From an uncultured Campylobacter sp. (GTDB lineage: Bacteria; Actinomycetota; Actinomycetes; Mycobacteriales; Mycobacteriaceae), in contig CAMIME010000005.1 in assembly GCA_946221035.1 (NCBI GenBank), positions 9,153 to 73,152 on the forward strand: 64,000 nt of DNA, given 5' to 3'. The first letter of the stretch is position 1. The number at the start of each line of letters is the position of its first letter. Positions 21,189 through 31,360 of the stretch are shown here, in pieces. The notes beneath the pieces are model-generated. The model worked only from the letters and a program-made list of their open reading frames with translations. It had not been told where the DNA came from and ran no database searches. The position numbers were made by a program, and so were the translations under genes.

Positions 21189-21215
21189 CGACACCGCCCT
21201 GCTATAAAAGAGGTC

Positions 21216-24653
<3,438 letters not shown>

Positions 24654-24660
24654 GGGGCAG

Positions 24661-24666
24661 TATGCT
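24661..24666 (+). promoter_or_regulatory. possible -10 box of the XRE-ImmA-PIN operon
   Basis: TATGCT, with an overlapping TATCCT at 24666-24671, lies about 30-40 nt before the XRE start and just before the first operator-like repeat. Confidence 0.45.
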
Positions 24667-24670
24667 ATCC

Positions 24671-24702
24671 TTGAATCAGAAATGGGAGGAGTTGATTCAG
24701 AA
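24671..24702 (+). promoter_or_regulatory. operator-like repeat pair overlapping the XRE ribosome site
   Basis: TTGAATCAGAA (24671-24681) and TTGATTCAGAA (24692-24702) are direct copies with one difference, 21 bp apart, equal to two helical turns. Because the core is nearly symmetrical, TGAATCA and TGATTCA are also an inverted repeat that brackets GGAGGAG. This is a plausible autoregulatory site for the adjacent XRE protein (inference). Confidence 0.5.
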
Positions 24703-25049
24703 TGCAGGTACCTGAGGACTTTGGGGCGCGCCTCAAGGCGATGCGGCTCGCCCGCGGCATGAACCAGCGCGAGCTCGCATCCGCCGTCGATGGAGCGCTG
24801 TCCCAATCCGGAATCACCCGTTTGGAAAACGGGCAGAAGGTTCCAACAACCAGCGAACTCCTGGCCTTAAGTTGGGCGCTTGGGACCGGTCTCGATGAAT
24901 TCACCGATGCTGTGCCGTTGAGCAAGAGAAGGACGTGGGCCGCACGCTCCCAGTTCCGAGCCGACACGTCGGAGGCCCTCGAGGCACTGACGGCGCAGTT
25001 GCAGCTGCGCAACACGCTGGATGAGGTTTTGAGCAGCCGTGCAACCTAG
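24702..25049 (+). CDS. XRE-family helix-turn-helix regulator
   Basis: The protein has 115 residues. Residues 6-60 form a canonical XRE/Cro-type HTH: FGARLKAMRLARGMNQRELASAVDGALSQSGITRLENGQKVPTTSELLALSWALG, with the recognition-helix SQSGITRLENG. The C-terminal half (RRTWAARSQFRADTSEALEALTAQLQLRNTLDEVLSS) is helical and may dimerise or hold the partner. GGAGGAG lies about 11 nt upstream of the ATG. It overlaps the ImmA-like gene by 11 bp. In ImmA/IrrE systems such a protein is the repressor cleaved or released by the metallopeptidase, and that is the expected role here. Confidence 0.85.
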   Translation: MQVPEDFGARLKAMRLARGMNQRELASAVDGALSQSGITRLENGQKVPTTSELLALSWALGTGLDEFTDAVPLSKRRTWAARSQFRADTSEALEALTAQLQLRNTLDEVLSSRAT

Positions 25050-25866
25050 GAACGCAGGCAGTGAGTGGCCCCGTTCGAAGAAAGCGCAAGGGCGCTTTCT
25101 TGCCGAGCAGCTCCGCAGTGAGCATGAACTCGCTATGGGCCCACTCGACCACATTGAACAGCTGACTGAGCTCGTGGACGCTGATCTCCTCATCACCCCG
25201 CTCCCCGACAAGGTGGATGCCCTCACTGTTCGCGATCCGGACACTGGCCATATCGTGATTGGAATCGCCACTTCTAAGGTCCCCTACCGGCAGAATTTTT
25301 CACTCGCCCATGAAGTCGGCCACATCGTGGCCGGAGACCTCGAGCAACCCAGCGTGGTGAACCCCTGCCTGAATCACGATGCTGAAACACGGGCCAATTC
25401 TTTCGCAGCACATATTTTGTGCCCATTGCCCTCACTGCCTTCCCAGTTGGAGGGACGGGATCCGGACACCGACGAGGCAGTGTCGCACTTAGTCCAGCGG
25501 TACAAGGTGTCACCAAGAGTGGTAGTCACACAGCTGAAGCGCGCGGGTCTCATTTCCACGGAAAAGGCCTCAGCACTCGGCCGCCGCTGGTCTACCCCGC
25601 GGCTCGCATCCCGCTTCGGGTGGAAGGAACTGTATGACCTCGAAGTGCAGCGAGCTTCCACTCCGCGACCTGCTCCCCGACTCGTTGCAGACGCTACTCA
25701 GGCATACCTCGATGGACTCGTTTCCGCCGAAGCGGTAGCGCTTGCTCGCGGCATTTCCCCACAACAGGTGCGCACAGAACTTGACGGGTTCATTGAGACA
25801 CCGCCGATGATCGCACCGCCCGAAGATCCGCTTGCCGCGCTGAATGATTTCTTCGGCGGTGACTAG
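25039..25866 (+). CDS. ImmA/IrrE-family metallopeptidase
   Basis: The protein has 275 residues. The zinc site is intact: NFSLAHEVGHIVAGD carries H91-E92-x-x-H95, and the downstream Glu116 in DAETRANSFAAHILCPLPSL fits the third ligand in the usual E-x2-A-x2-FA context. The C-terminal 130 residues (after LKRAGLISTEKASALGRR) show no recognised motif beyond a second helical segment (LDGLVSAEAVALARGISPQQVRTELDGF). The GTG start overlaps the XRE gene by 11 bp. ImmA/IrrE peptidases typically inactivate a cognate XRE repressor upon a stress signal, and adjacency here fits that pairing. Confidence 0.85.
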   Translation: MQPRNAGSEWPRSKKAQGRFLAEQLRSEHELAMGPLDHIEQLTELVDADLLITPLPDKVDALTVRDPDTGHIVIGIATSKVPYRQNFSLAHEVGHIVAGDLEQPSVVNPCLNHDAETRANSFAAHILCPLPSLPSQLEGRDPDTDEAVSHLVQRYKVSPRVVVTQLKRAGLISTEKASALGRRWSTPRLASRFGWKELYDLEVQRASTPRPAPRLVADATQAYLDGLVSAEAVALARGISPQQVRTELDGFIETPPMIAPPEDPLAALNDFFGGD

Positions 25867-25872
25867 GTCACC

Positions 25873-26439
25873 GTGCGCACGTTCATCGTTTCAGACACCT
25901 CCCTCCTTCTCTCATTCGTCTGCGCGAATGAGCATGACCTTCTCATTAAGTTCTCGGGTGCGGACCCCATTTACATTCCCGAGGCCGTCGCGAACGAAAT
26001 GGAGCGAAAGCTCAACGAGCCACGCTTCTCATGCGGCCGAAGCAGGTGGATGAGGTTAAAAAGTTCTCAACACATCGAGATTTTCGAAGATAATGACGGC
26101 CTGCTATCCATTGTGAGGGGATTCGCAGGTTTCAACTACACCTACCAGGGAGGGTTAGCGAAGAACCTGGGCGAATTTATGTGCATTGCGCACTGTATTC
26201 AAGAGCAGGAGAAAGGTGCGAGAGTCGCGCTGCTCGCCGACGATGGCGACGCTCGCCGCATCGCTCAGAAACGCTCGATCCCTCACTTTGGTTCCGAACA
26301 GGTTTTACTTCGCGCAATCCAGCTCGGGCTGCTGACCACCATGTCCGAGGCGCGCAAGACGTGGTCCAAGCTCAGTGAGTTTGATATCCACGTCCCCTTC
26401 GATTCCACTGCCCTGAGCAATCCCGCTACGTACCGCTAA
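25873..26439 (+). CDS. PIN-domain-like putative ribonuclease
   Basis: The protein has 188 residues, begins with GTG and starts 6 nt after the ImmA-like stop. The acidic residues expected of a PIN nuclease are in order: Asp8 in FIVSDTSLLL, Glu42/44 in AVANEMER, Glu101 in NLGEFMCIAHC, and Asp123/124/126 in VALLADDGDARRIA. The closing GSEQVLLRAIQLGLL is also PIN-like. It could be the toxin or effector of the three-gene module. DUF4411-type PIN proteins are known beside XRE/ImmA genes, but family assignment here is by eye. The composition is clearly lower in GC (25 of 60 bases in 26041-26100) than neighbouring core genes. Its end overlaps the opposing MetE-like gene by 14 bp. Confidence 0.7.
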   Translation: MRTFIVSDTSLLLSFVCANEHDLLIKFSGADPIYIPEAVANEMERKLNEPRFSCGRSRWMRLKSSQHIEIFEDNDGLLSIVRGFAGFNYTYQGGLAKNLGEFMCIAHCIQEQEKGARVALLADDGDARRIAQKRSIPHFGSEQVLLRAIQLGLLTTMSEARKTWSKLSEFDIHVPFDSTALSNPATYR

Positions 26440-27277
26440 GCTCATTTGCCATCTCGCGCGCCGCACGGTAATTCGCGGCCGTGTCGAGCAAATCCGCGCC
26501 GGGCCCGGCGTAGACGTCGATGGCCGCCTCGGCCGGATCCATCTGCAACTGATCAAAAAGCCGCCACAACGCCCTCGGCTCCATCGGCGGAATTGCGACC
26601 CGCACACCGCGGTCGAGCGCTGCGGCAAGGTCATCCTTCGCGGTGTGGGCGGGGTTGAGGGTTTGCCAACGTGAGCCGTCGATAAGCTGTGGCGTATTGA
26701 GCAGGAAGTCGCCGAACCGCGCAAGCCGCTCCCATGGCTCGGGCACCGCTGGGATGGTTTCGAACTCCGTCACCCCGGTCAAGGTTCCTGCCATGACTTC
26801 GGAGAGGCGCGGCTCGTCGAGCTGCAGCACCGTCGGGGCAAACCGCTTCTCGACGTCCCTCCGGTGCCCACCAACAGCCTCCGTGAGCGCCTCGGTGATG
26901 TCGCGCAGCGCACCCGAATCCGTGATCGCACGGTGGCCGTTGGGCATTTCGATCTCGGCGGCGAGGGTCCACGGCCCGACCAGCTGCACCTTGATGGTGT
27001 CCACTTTGCCGTGCCAGAGTTCCTCGAGCTGGTCGAGGTCCCGCGCCATGAGGTCCGCGTCCCCTCGCTTGCGGGGCGCCACCCGCCACCCCCGCGGGCC
27101 ACGGCCGATGGGGATCTCCAGCAGCGCCGCGGTGCGGCCGACGGCGTCCACCCCGCGATCCGGCAGCTGCGGAATGTGCGGCAACGGGGTCTCCGAGAGC
27201 ACGACGTCCGCGGCCTGGACTAGGTCCAGACCGGGAAGCGGGCCGAGGCCGAACGCGGTTGGCGCGAGGTCAGCCAC
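26426..27277 (-). CDS. MetE-like (cobalamin-independent methionine synthase C-terminal) protein
   Basis: The protein has 283 residues, far shorter than the 740-760 of full MetE, and corresponds to a single C-terminal-type TIM barrel: FGLGPLPGLDLVQAADVVLSETPLPHIPQLPDRG, then VDTIKVQLVGPWTLAAEIEM, LQLDEPRLSEVMAG. The HxCxG-type zinc site of MetE is not evident, so methyl transfer to homocysteine cannot be assumed. The GTG start overlaps the end of the upstream membrane-protein gene by 8 bp. Orthologues sit between mnmA and ligA in other corynebacteria, so it belongs to the core chromosome. Confidence 0.75.
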   Translation of the reverse strand: MADLAPTAFGLGPLPGLDLVQAADVVLSETPLPHIPQLPDRGVDAVGRTAALLEIPIGRGPRGWRVAPRKRGDADLMARDLDQLEELWHGKVDTIKVQLVGPWTLAAEIEMPNGHRAITDSGALRDITEALTEAVGGHRRDVEKRFAPTVLQLDEPRLSEVMAGTLTGVTEFETIPAVPEPWERLARFGDFLLNTPQLIDGSRWQTLNPAHTAKDDLAAALDRGVRVAIPPMEPRALWRLFDQLQMDPAEAAIDVYAGPGADLLDTAANYRAAREMANELSGT

Positions 27278-27770
27278 GCTTTCCCTTCCTCCCGATCATG
27301 GGCTTTAGCGTTTCCACGAACGCCTCAGCTTTCATCACCTGGTTACCCACGCCAATCTTCACTGTGCGCCCGTCCCGCAGATACATGACTACCGCGCGGG
27401 TGGACTGATTCGCATCCACCACCGACACCTGCCCGCTCAGCGAGGAACCAAACGGACCCGCGATGCGCTCAGCCTGCGGGAGCTCCTCCACTCCCACTCG
27501 CTTCACGTCGCGCAGCGCCACCACGTCCTGCGGCCGCGGGAAAGCGCCGTAGTGCAGCCCGTCATCATCGACCATCAAGAAGGTGCCCAGTCTGTGAATC
27601 ATGTTGATCACCACCGCCACCGCAAGCATGAGCGCAATCCCGACCCACGTGTTCAGGTGCTGCGTGGCCATCGCGGCCAGAATGCCCAGCACCACCGCGA
27701 CCATGAGCGCGATCAGCCCGATTCGCCACTTCGGGGCCAGCGGGTTCGCCCAAACCAGATGATCATTCAC
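27270..27770 (-). CDS. small membrane protein with cytosolic beta-rich domain
   Basis: The protein has 166 residues from a GTG at 27770. Two hydrophobic helices (GLIALMVAVVLGILAAMATQ and WVGIALMLAVAVVINMI) are followed by a beta-rich domain with FLMVDDDGLHYGAFPRPQDVVALRDVKRVGVEELPQ and a basic end (RKGKRG). The layout resembles membrane-tethered PH-like proteins such as the one before ilvD, but no specific family was recognised. It is the first gene of a pair with the MetE-like gene. The start lies 7 nt after a -10 box. Confidence 0.65.
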   Translation of the reverse strand: MNDHLVWANPLAPKWRIGLIALMVAVVLGILAAMATQHLNTWVGIALMLAVAVVINMIHRLGTFLMVDDDGLHYGAFPRPQDVVALRDVKRVGVEELPQAERIAGPFGSSLSGQVSVVDANQSTRAVVMYLRDGRTVKIGVGNQVMKAEAFVETLKPMIGRKGKRG

Positions 27771-27777
27771 GGCAGTG

Positions 27778-27783
27778 ATGTTA
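27778..27783 (-). promoter_or_regulatory. -10 box, leaderless promoter
   Basis: TAACAT, 7 nt, GTG at 27770. It is located in the 22-bp gap after mnmA. Confidence 0.5.
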
Positions 27784-27792
27784 CCCAGCCCG

Positions 27793-28872
27793 CTAGCGGG
27801 TGCCGCAGATCGTTCCAGATCCCAGCACGATATCGCCCAGCCCGTCCGGGTCCGGCAGATACAACACCGCGGCCTGGCCTCGCGCAACACCCTCGAGGGG
27901 TTCGTGCAGCTCCAACGTCATCGCGTCTTCCTGGACACGCGCGGTGCACGGCACAACGCCGCCATGCGCGCGGATTTGCACGTTCGCCTCGAACTCGCCC
28001 TCCATCGCTGGGTGCAGGCGCTTGAGCCGGTCTGCGGTGATCTGCGTGACCTTCAGCGCCTCGCGCGGGCCGACCGTCACCGTTCCCGTCGCCGCGTCCA
28101 CGTCCGTGACGTAGCGCGGCTTACCGTCGGCGGCCGGCACGCGGATGTTCAGGCCCTTCCGCTGCCCGATCGTGTACTGGAACGCCCCGTCGTGCTCCTT
28201 GAGCTCTCGGCCTTCGGTGTCCTTGATCATGCCTGGGCGCATGCCGATGGAGCGGCCCAGAAACGCCTGCGTGTTGCCGTCCGGGATGAAGCAGATGTCG
28301 TAGGAGTCCGGTTTCGACGCAGTGGAGAACCCGTGGCGCGCCGCCTCTTCGCGGATCTGCGGTTTTTCCGTGTCGCCGACCGGGAAGATGCACCGGTCCA
28401 GCTCTTCGCGCGTGAGCACGCCCAGGACGTAGGACTGGTCTTTCAGGGAATCCTCTGCGCGACGGAGGTTGCCTTGGTCGTCGATAATCGCGTAATGCCC
28501 GGTGGCGATTGCGTCGAAGCCGAGCGTCACCGCGCGGTCCAGCAGCGCCGCGAACTTGATTTTCTCGTTGCAGCGTAGGCACGGGTTGGGGGTCTCACCG
28601 TTTTCGTAGGACCAGACGAAATTGTCAATGACCTCCTCTTTGAAGCGGTCCGAGAAGTCCCACACGTAAAATGGAATACCTAGGTGGTCGCATACGCGGC
28701 GCGCGTCGGCGGAATCCTCAAGCGAACAGCAGCCGCGGGCGGACTCGCGGGTCTGCTGCGCGTCCTTGCTTAGCGCGAGGTGCACGCCGACGACGTCGTG
28801 GCCCGCCTCCACCAGGCGCGCGGCCGCGACGGAGGAGTCGACTCCTCCGCTCATGGCCACCAGTACTCGCAT
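27793..28872 (-). CDS. mnmA: tRNA 2-thiouridylase
   Basis: Places sulfur on uridine-34 of Lys, Glu and Gln tRNAs using ATP and a persulfide relay. The protein has 359 residues. The PP-loop is [14 protein letters not shown] (residues 7-20). The catalytic cysteines are Cys98 in [14 protein letters not shown] and the partner in [10 protein letters not shown] near residue 200. GHYAII and GQRKGLNI are further family segments. The start is the ATG at 28872 with a -10 box 8 nt before it. The cysteine desulfurase that can donate sulfur is encoded 7 kb to the right on the same strand. Confidence 0.96.
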   Translation of the reverse strand: MRVLVAMSGGVDSSVAAARLVEAGHDVVGVHLALSKDAQQTRESARGCCSLEDSADARRVCDHLGIPFYVWDFSDRFKEEVIDNFVWSYENGETPNPCLRCNEKIKFAALLDRAVTLGFDAIATGHYAIIDDQGNLRRAEDSLKDQSYVLGVLTREELDRCIFPVGDTEKPQIREEAARHGFSTASKPDSYDICFIPDGNTQAFLGRSIGMRPGMIKDTEGRELKEHDGAFQYTIGQRKGLNIRVPAADGKPRYVTDVDAATGTVTVGPREALKVTQITADRLKRLHPAMEGEFEANVQIRAHGGVVPCTARVQEDAMTLELHEPLEGVARGQAAVLYLPDPDGLGDIVLGSGTICGTR

Positions 28873-28880
28873 GCCGCGGG

Positions 28881-28886
28881 AGTGTA
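28881..28886 (-). promoter_or_regulatory. -10 box, leaderless promoter of mnmA
   Basis: TACACT, 8 nt, ATG at 28872. Confidence 0.5.
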
Positions 28887-28917
28887 GTTCGACGACCACG
28901 CGATACCCAAATGCCCG

Positions 28918-30255
28918 TTACCCGTCCGCGAAGGAAAGCCCATCGCGCGATTTCGGTTCGACCACTGGGCCGCGGGAGTTCCGCCTCCGCTGCGGAACCC
29001 CACGGTTTTGGGACACGAACAACGCCCCATCGAGGAACTCGAAGAAGATGTCGTGGCCAACCGCCTTGATGGAGACCAGGCCGTGACTCACCCTCGAGTG
29101 GCAGCTCGAGCACAGTGGAATGAGGTTGTCGATGTCAGTCGATCCACCTTTCTCCCACTCGCGAATGTGGTGAATCTGGATGAATCTGCGGTGGGAGCAG
29201 CCCGGCATCGCACACTGGTAGCCCCACACCGCCAGAAGCGCTTGGACCTGCCCGTCCGTCGCCAGCCGTTTGGCCCGTCCAACGTTCAGCGTGAGCCCTT
29301 GCGAGCTGAGGGTGTGGATCCTCGTCAGGGCATTGCCAACGTAGTGCTTGATCTCGTCCGAGGACGCTGCCTGGTTCTCAGGCATCCAACAGCGCCCGTC
29401 CTCCGTCACCATGATGTTTACCTGGGCGCCGGGGCTACGCAGAGGACTCATAGGCGCCGAACGCACCATTCCCACCATGGCCATGAAGGCGTCATAGAGC
29501 TCGCTTCGCGGCGGTGGGCCGAAGCGTGAAACCGGATTCATAATCCGATCGGCCGTCAGTTTGGTGTCCCTGCTTGTCTTCACCTGCTCCCCCGGGCACT
29601 CCTCATCCTCCGCGGCCGCTTGCCGGATCAGCTCATCCAGCTCCTCCGGAGGTACAGAGCCCAATTGCTCATCTCCGCTGAGCCCATGCAGCGCAAGTTG
29701 CGCAATCTTCAGAGCGCAGAGAGCCTCCTGGCCGGCTACAGGCGGAAGGAGCGCGGTAAGGAGCAGCATCCCATCGTCGCGGACACGCGTATCCACAAAC
29801 GGTTCCTCCGGCTCCTTCCCGCTGTGCGTATCGGCCCCAGCGAGACACAGTGTGAGTTCTGAATACGCCAGCGATACTGCAAGATCAATGAGCTCTTCCT
29901 CATTGTCTTCCGTCATGTAATTGAGCAGGAATCGCACCGTCCTGTACGGCATGATGCCGGATTGGAATACTTCAAAGAGCAGCGGGAATCGGCGCAGCCC
30001 CCGGGCCACCCGCACATACTCATAGGCCGTTGAGTTTGGCAGGTTCAGCTCGCGCTGGAGCCAGGTCGCAGTCGACGATTCCCCATAAAAGTCCGCGTAG
30101 CCTTCCTCATCAAATTCCGCCACCGCTGCCAGCATCCGGGCACGATCCCGGTTGGAGCAACGGTGCAGCCACTTGATGTTCGCATCTAAGTCCTCCACGA
30201 TGCGTTCGATAGGAATATCGACTTCATCATCCATCTCAACGTTAAGTACACTCAT
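28918..30255 (-). CDS. DUF222 / HNH endonuclease domain protein (13E12-like)
   Basis: The protein has 445 residues. The N-terminal two thirds is a helical DUF222 domain (ATWLQRELNLPNSTAYEYVRVARGLRRFPLLFEVFQSGIMPYRTVRFLLNYM). The C-terminus is an intact HNH nuclease: CAMPGCSHRRFIQIHHIREWEKGGSTDIDNLIPLCSSCHSRVSHG, with the Cys pairs, the HH, the Asn and the final His all present. This family is multicopy and variable in actinobacteria. Its biological role is not established. The gene is visibly less GC-rich than its neighbours. The ATG at 30255 has AGGGGGA 4 nt upstream, and a promoter with a flanking inverted repeat lies before it. Confidence 0.85.
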   Translation of the reverse strand: MSVLNVEMDDEVDIPIERIVEDLDANIKWLHRCSNRDRARMLAAVAEFDEEGYADFYGESSTATWLQRELNLPNSTAYEYVRVARGLRRFPLLFEVFQSGIMPYRTVRFLLNYMTEDNEEELIDLAVSLAYSELTLCLAGADTHSGKEPEEPFVDTRVRDDGMLLLTALLPPVAGQEALCALKIAQLALHGLSGDEQLGSVPPEELDELIRQAAAEDEECPGEQVKTSRDTKLTADRIMNPVSRFGPPPRSELYDAFMAMVGMVRSAPMSPLRSPGAQVNIMVTEDGRCWMPENQAASSDEIKHYVGNALTRIHTLSSQGLTLNVGRAKRLATDGQVQALLAVWGYQCAMPGCSHRRFIQIHHIREWEKGGSTDIDNLIPLCSSCHSRVSHGLVSIKAVGHDIFFEFLDGALFVSQNRGVPQRRRNSRGPVVEPKSRDGLSFADG

Positions 30256-30267
30256 GCATCCCCCTAA

Positions 30268-30315
30268 CTCGAACAGGTGTATGCCATCGTAGATTGGTTC
30301 CTCTGTTCGAGTCAA
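30268..30315 (-). promoter_or_regulatory. promoter of the DUF222/HNH gene with flanking inverted repeat
   Basis: TTGACT (30310-30315) and TACGAT (30286-30291) are 18 bp apart. CTCGAACAG and its complement CTGTTCGAG (30268-30276 and 30303-30311) flank the -10, one copy overlapping the -35. The half-sites resemble those of actinobacterial LexA (TCGAAC/GTTCGA) but are 26 bp apart instead of adjacent, so the regulator is unknown. Confidence 0.5.
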
Positions 30316-30365
30316 GAGTTTTGCTCAGGAATTTTTTAATTGATTCTTACCCGGAATTTGTTCAT

Positions 30366-30540
30366 TCCGCCGCGGCGGGTAACCCTCAACCGCTGCTCGA
30401 GACCGGAGGCGGGCACCTAATCCGCCGCGGCGGGTAACCCTCAACCACCGCTCCAGACCGGGGCGGGATAGCGCACCAATTCCGCCGCGGCGGGTAACCC
30501 TCAACCACCGCTCCAGACCGAAAGCGGGGCACCGGGTACC
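30366..30540. repeat. three tandem 55-60 bp repeats in a promoter region
   Basis: Units start at 30366 (55 bp), 30421 (60 bp) and 30481 (60 bp), each opening with the perfect 12-bp palindrome CCGCCGCGGCGG followed by GGTAACCCTCAACC and a C/G-rich tail. A shortened fourth version of the core (GGGTACCCTCACC) follows at 30535 and contains the -10 box of the next gene. There are no spacers and no cas genes, so this is not a CRISPR array. Confidence 0.85.
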
Positions 30541-30542
30541 CT
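30537..30542 (+). promoter_or_regulatory. -10 box, leaderless promoter after the tandem repeats
   Basis: TACCCT, 8 nt, ATG at 30551. The box is part of a degenerate fourth copy of the repeat core. Confidence 0.5.
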
Positions 30543-30550
30543 CACCAGCT

Positions 30551-31360
30551 ATGGCCGACAAAAGCGACTTCTACGAGATCGACACCGGGGTCGCCGAGGT
30601 GCTCCACGAACCAGACGGCTCGATGGTGCTGCTGGTCAACGGCGTGCCCAGCTCGCACATCGTCCCAGGCGATCCAACCAGGCTCGACTTTGAGTACATG
30701 CGCTGGATCGCAGATTTCCTCAACGCTAGCTTCCCAGAAGGGGCGAAGCCGAAATCGCGCCTGACCCACCTCGGCGGCGGCGCGTGCACGCTGGCCCGCT
30801 ACTTCGCCGCCGCGTGGCCAGGCTCGCGCAGCACGGTCGTCGAGATCGATTCGGAGCTTGCCGTGCTTGCGCGCGAGCTTTTCGACGTCCCAAGGTCCCC
30901 CACCATCAAAATCCGCGTCGGCGACGCCCGAGAGGTCACCGACGGGTTCAAGCCGGGTACCCGCGACGTGATCATCCGGGACGTGTTTGCCTCCGCCACC
31001 ACCCCGCGCAACTTAACCACGGTGGAGTTCTACCGGGCGGCGTGGACGTCGTTAAGCGAAGTCGGCTTCTACGTGGCCAACTGCGGTGCGCACTCGGACC
31101 TGAAGGAAGCGAAGGAAGAACTCGCGGGCATGCGCGAGGTGTTTCCACACGTCGCGGCCATCGCGGACCCGCCGATGTTCAAAGGCCGTCGCTACGGCAA
31201 CATCGTGCTTATCGGGGCGAATCGCCCGCTGGAGCCCAGCCCAGAGCTGACGCGGAACCTCCTGATGGGCGCGGTGCCGGCGCAGTTCAAGGGTGATCAG
31301 TGGTGCCGGAAGCTGGCTGCGCAGGGGACGCCGCGCTACGACGCGCCAGAATCTCCGTAA
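30551..31360 (+). CDS. spermidine synthase-like SAM/dcSAM-binding protein
   Basis: The protein has 269 residues with a Rossmann-type methyltransferase fold. The glycine motif is LTHLGGGACTLARYFAAAWPGSRSTVVEIDSELAVLARELF (about residues 75-115), with an acidic residue at the end of strand 2 and a GDAREV motif for the adenosine. This is the arrangement of spermidine synthase-like proteins, which may not make spermidine at all. No partner speC/speD gene is present nearby, so polyamine synthesis is not supported by context. Its last 74 bp overlap the opposing aminoacyl-lipid synthase gene. Confidence 0.75.
   Translation: MADKSDFYEIDTGVAEVLHEPDGSMVLLVNGVPSSHIVPGDPTRLDFEYMRWIADFLNASFPEGAKPKSRLTHLGGGACTLARYFAAAWPGSRSTVVEIDSELAVLARELFDVPRSPTIKIRVGDAREVTDGFKPGTRDVIIRDVFASATTPRNLTTVEFYRAAWTSLSEVGFYVANCGAHSDLKEAKEELAGMREVFPHVAAIADPPMFKGRRYGNIVLIGANRPLEPSPELTRNLLMGAVPAQFKGDQWCRKLAAQGTPRYDAPESP

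Noticed and set aside
24661..26439. Prophage or integrative element around the XRE gene
   Set aside because: No integrase, attachment repeat, tRNA or phage structural gene was found. Flanking genes are intact core genes.
30366..30540. CRISPR array
   Set aside because: The units are contiguous whole-length tandem repeats with no unique spacers, and no cas gene is present in the window.
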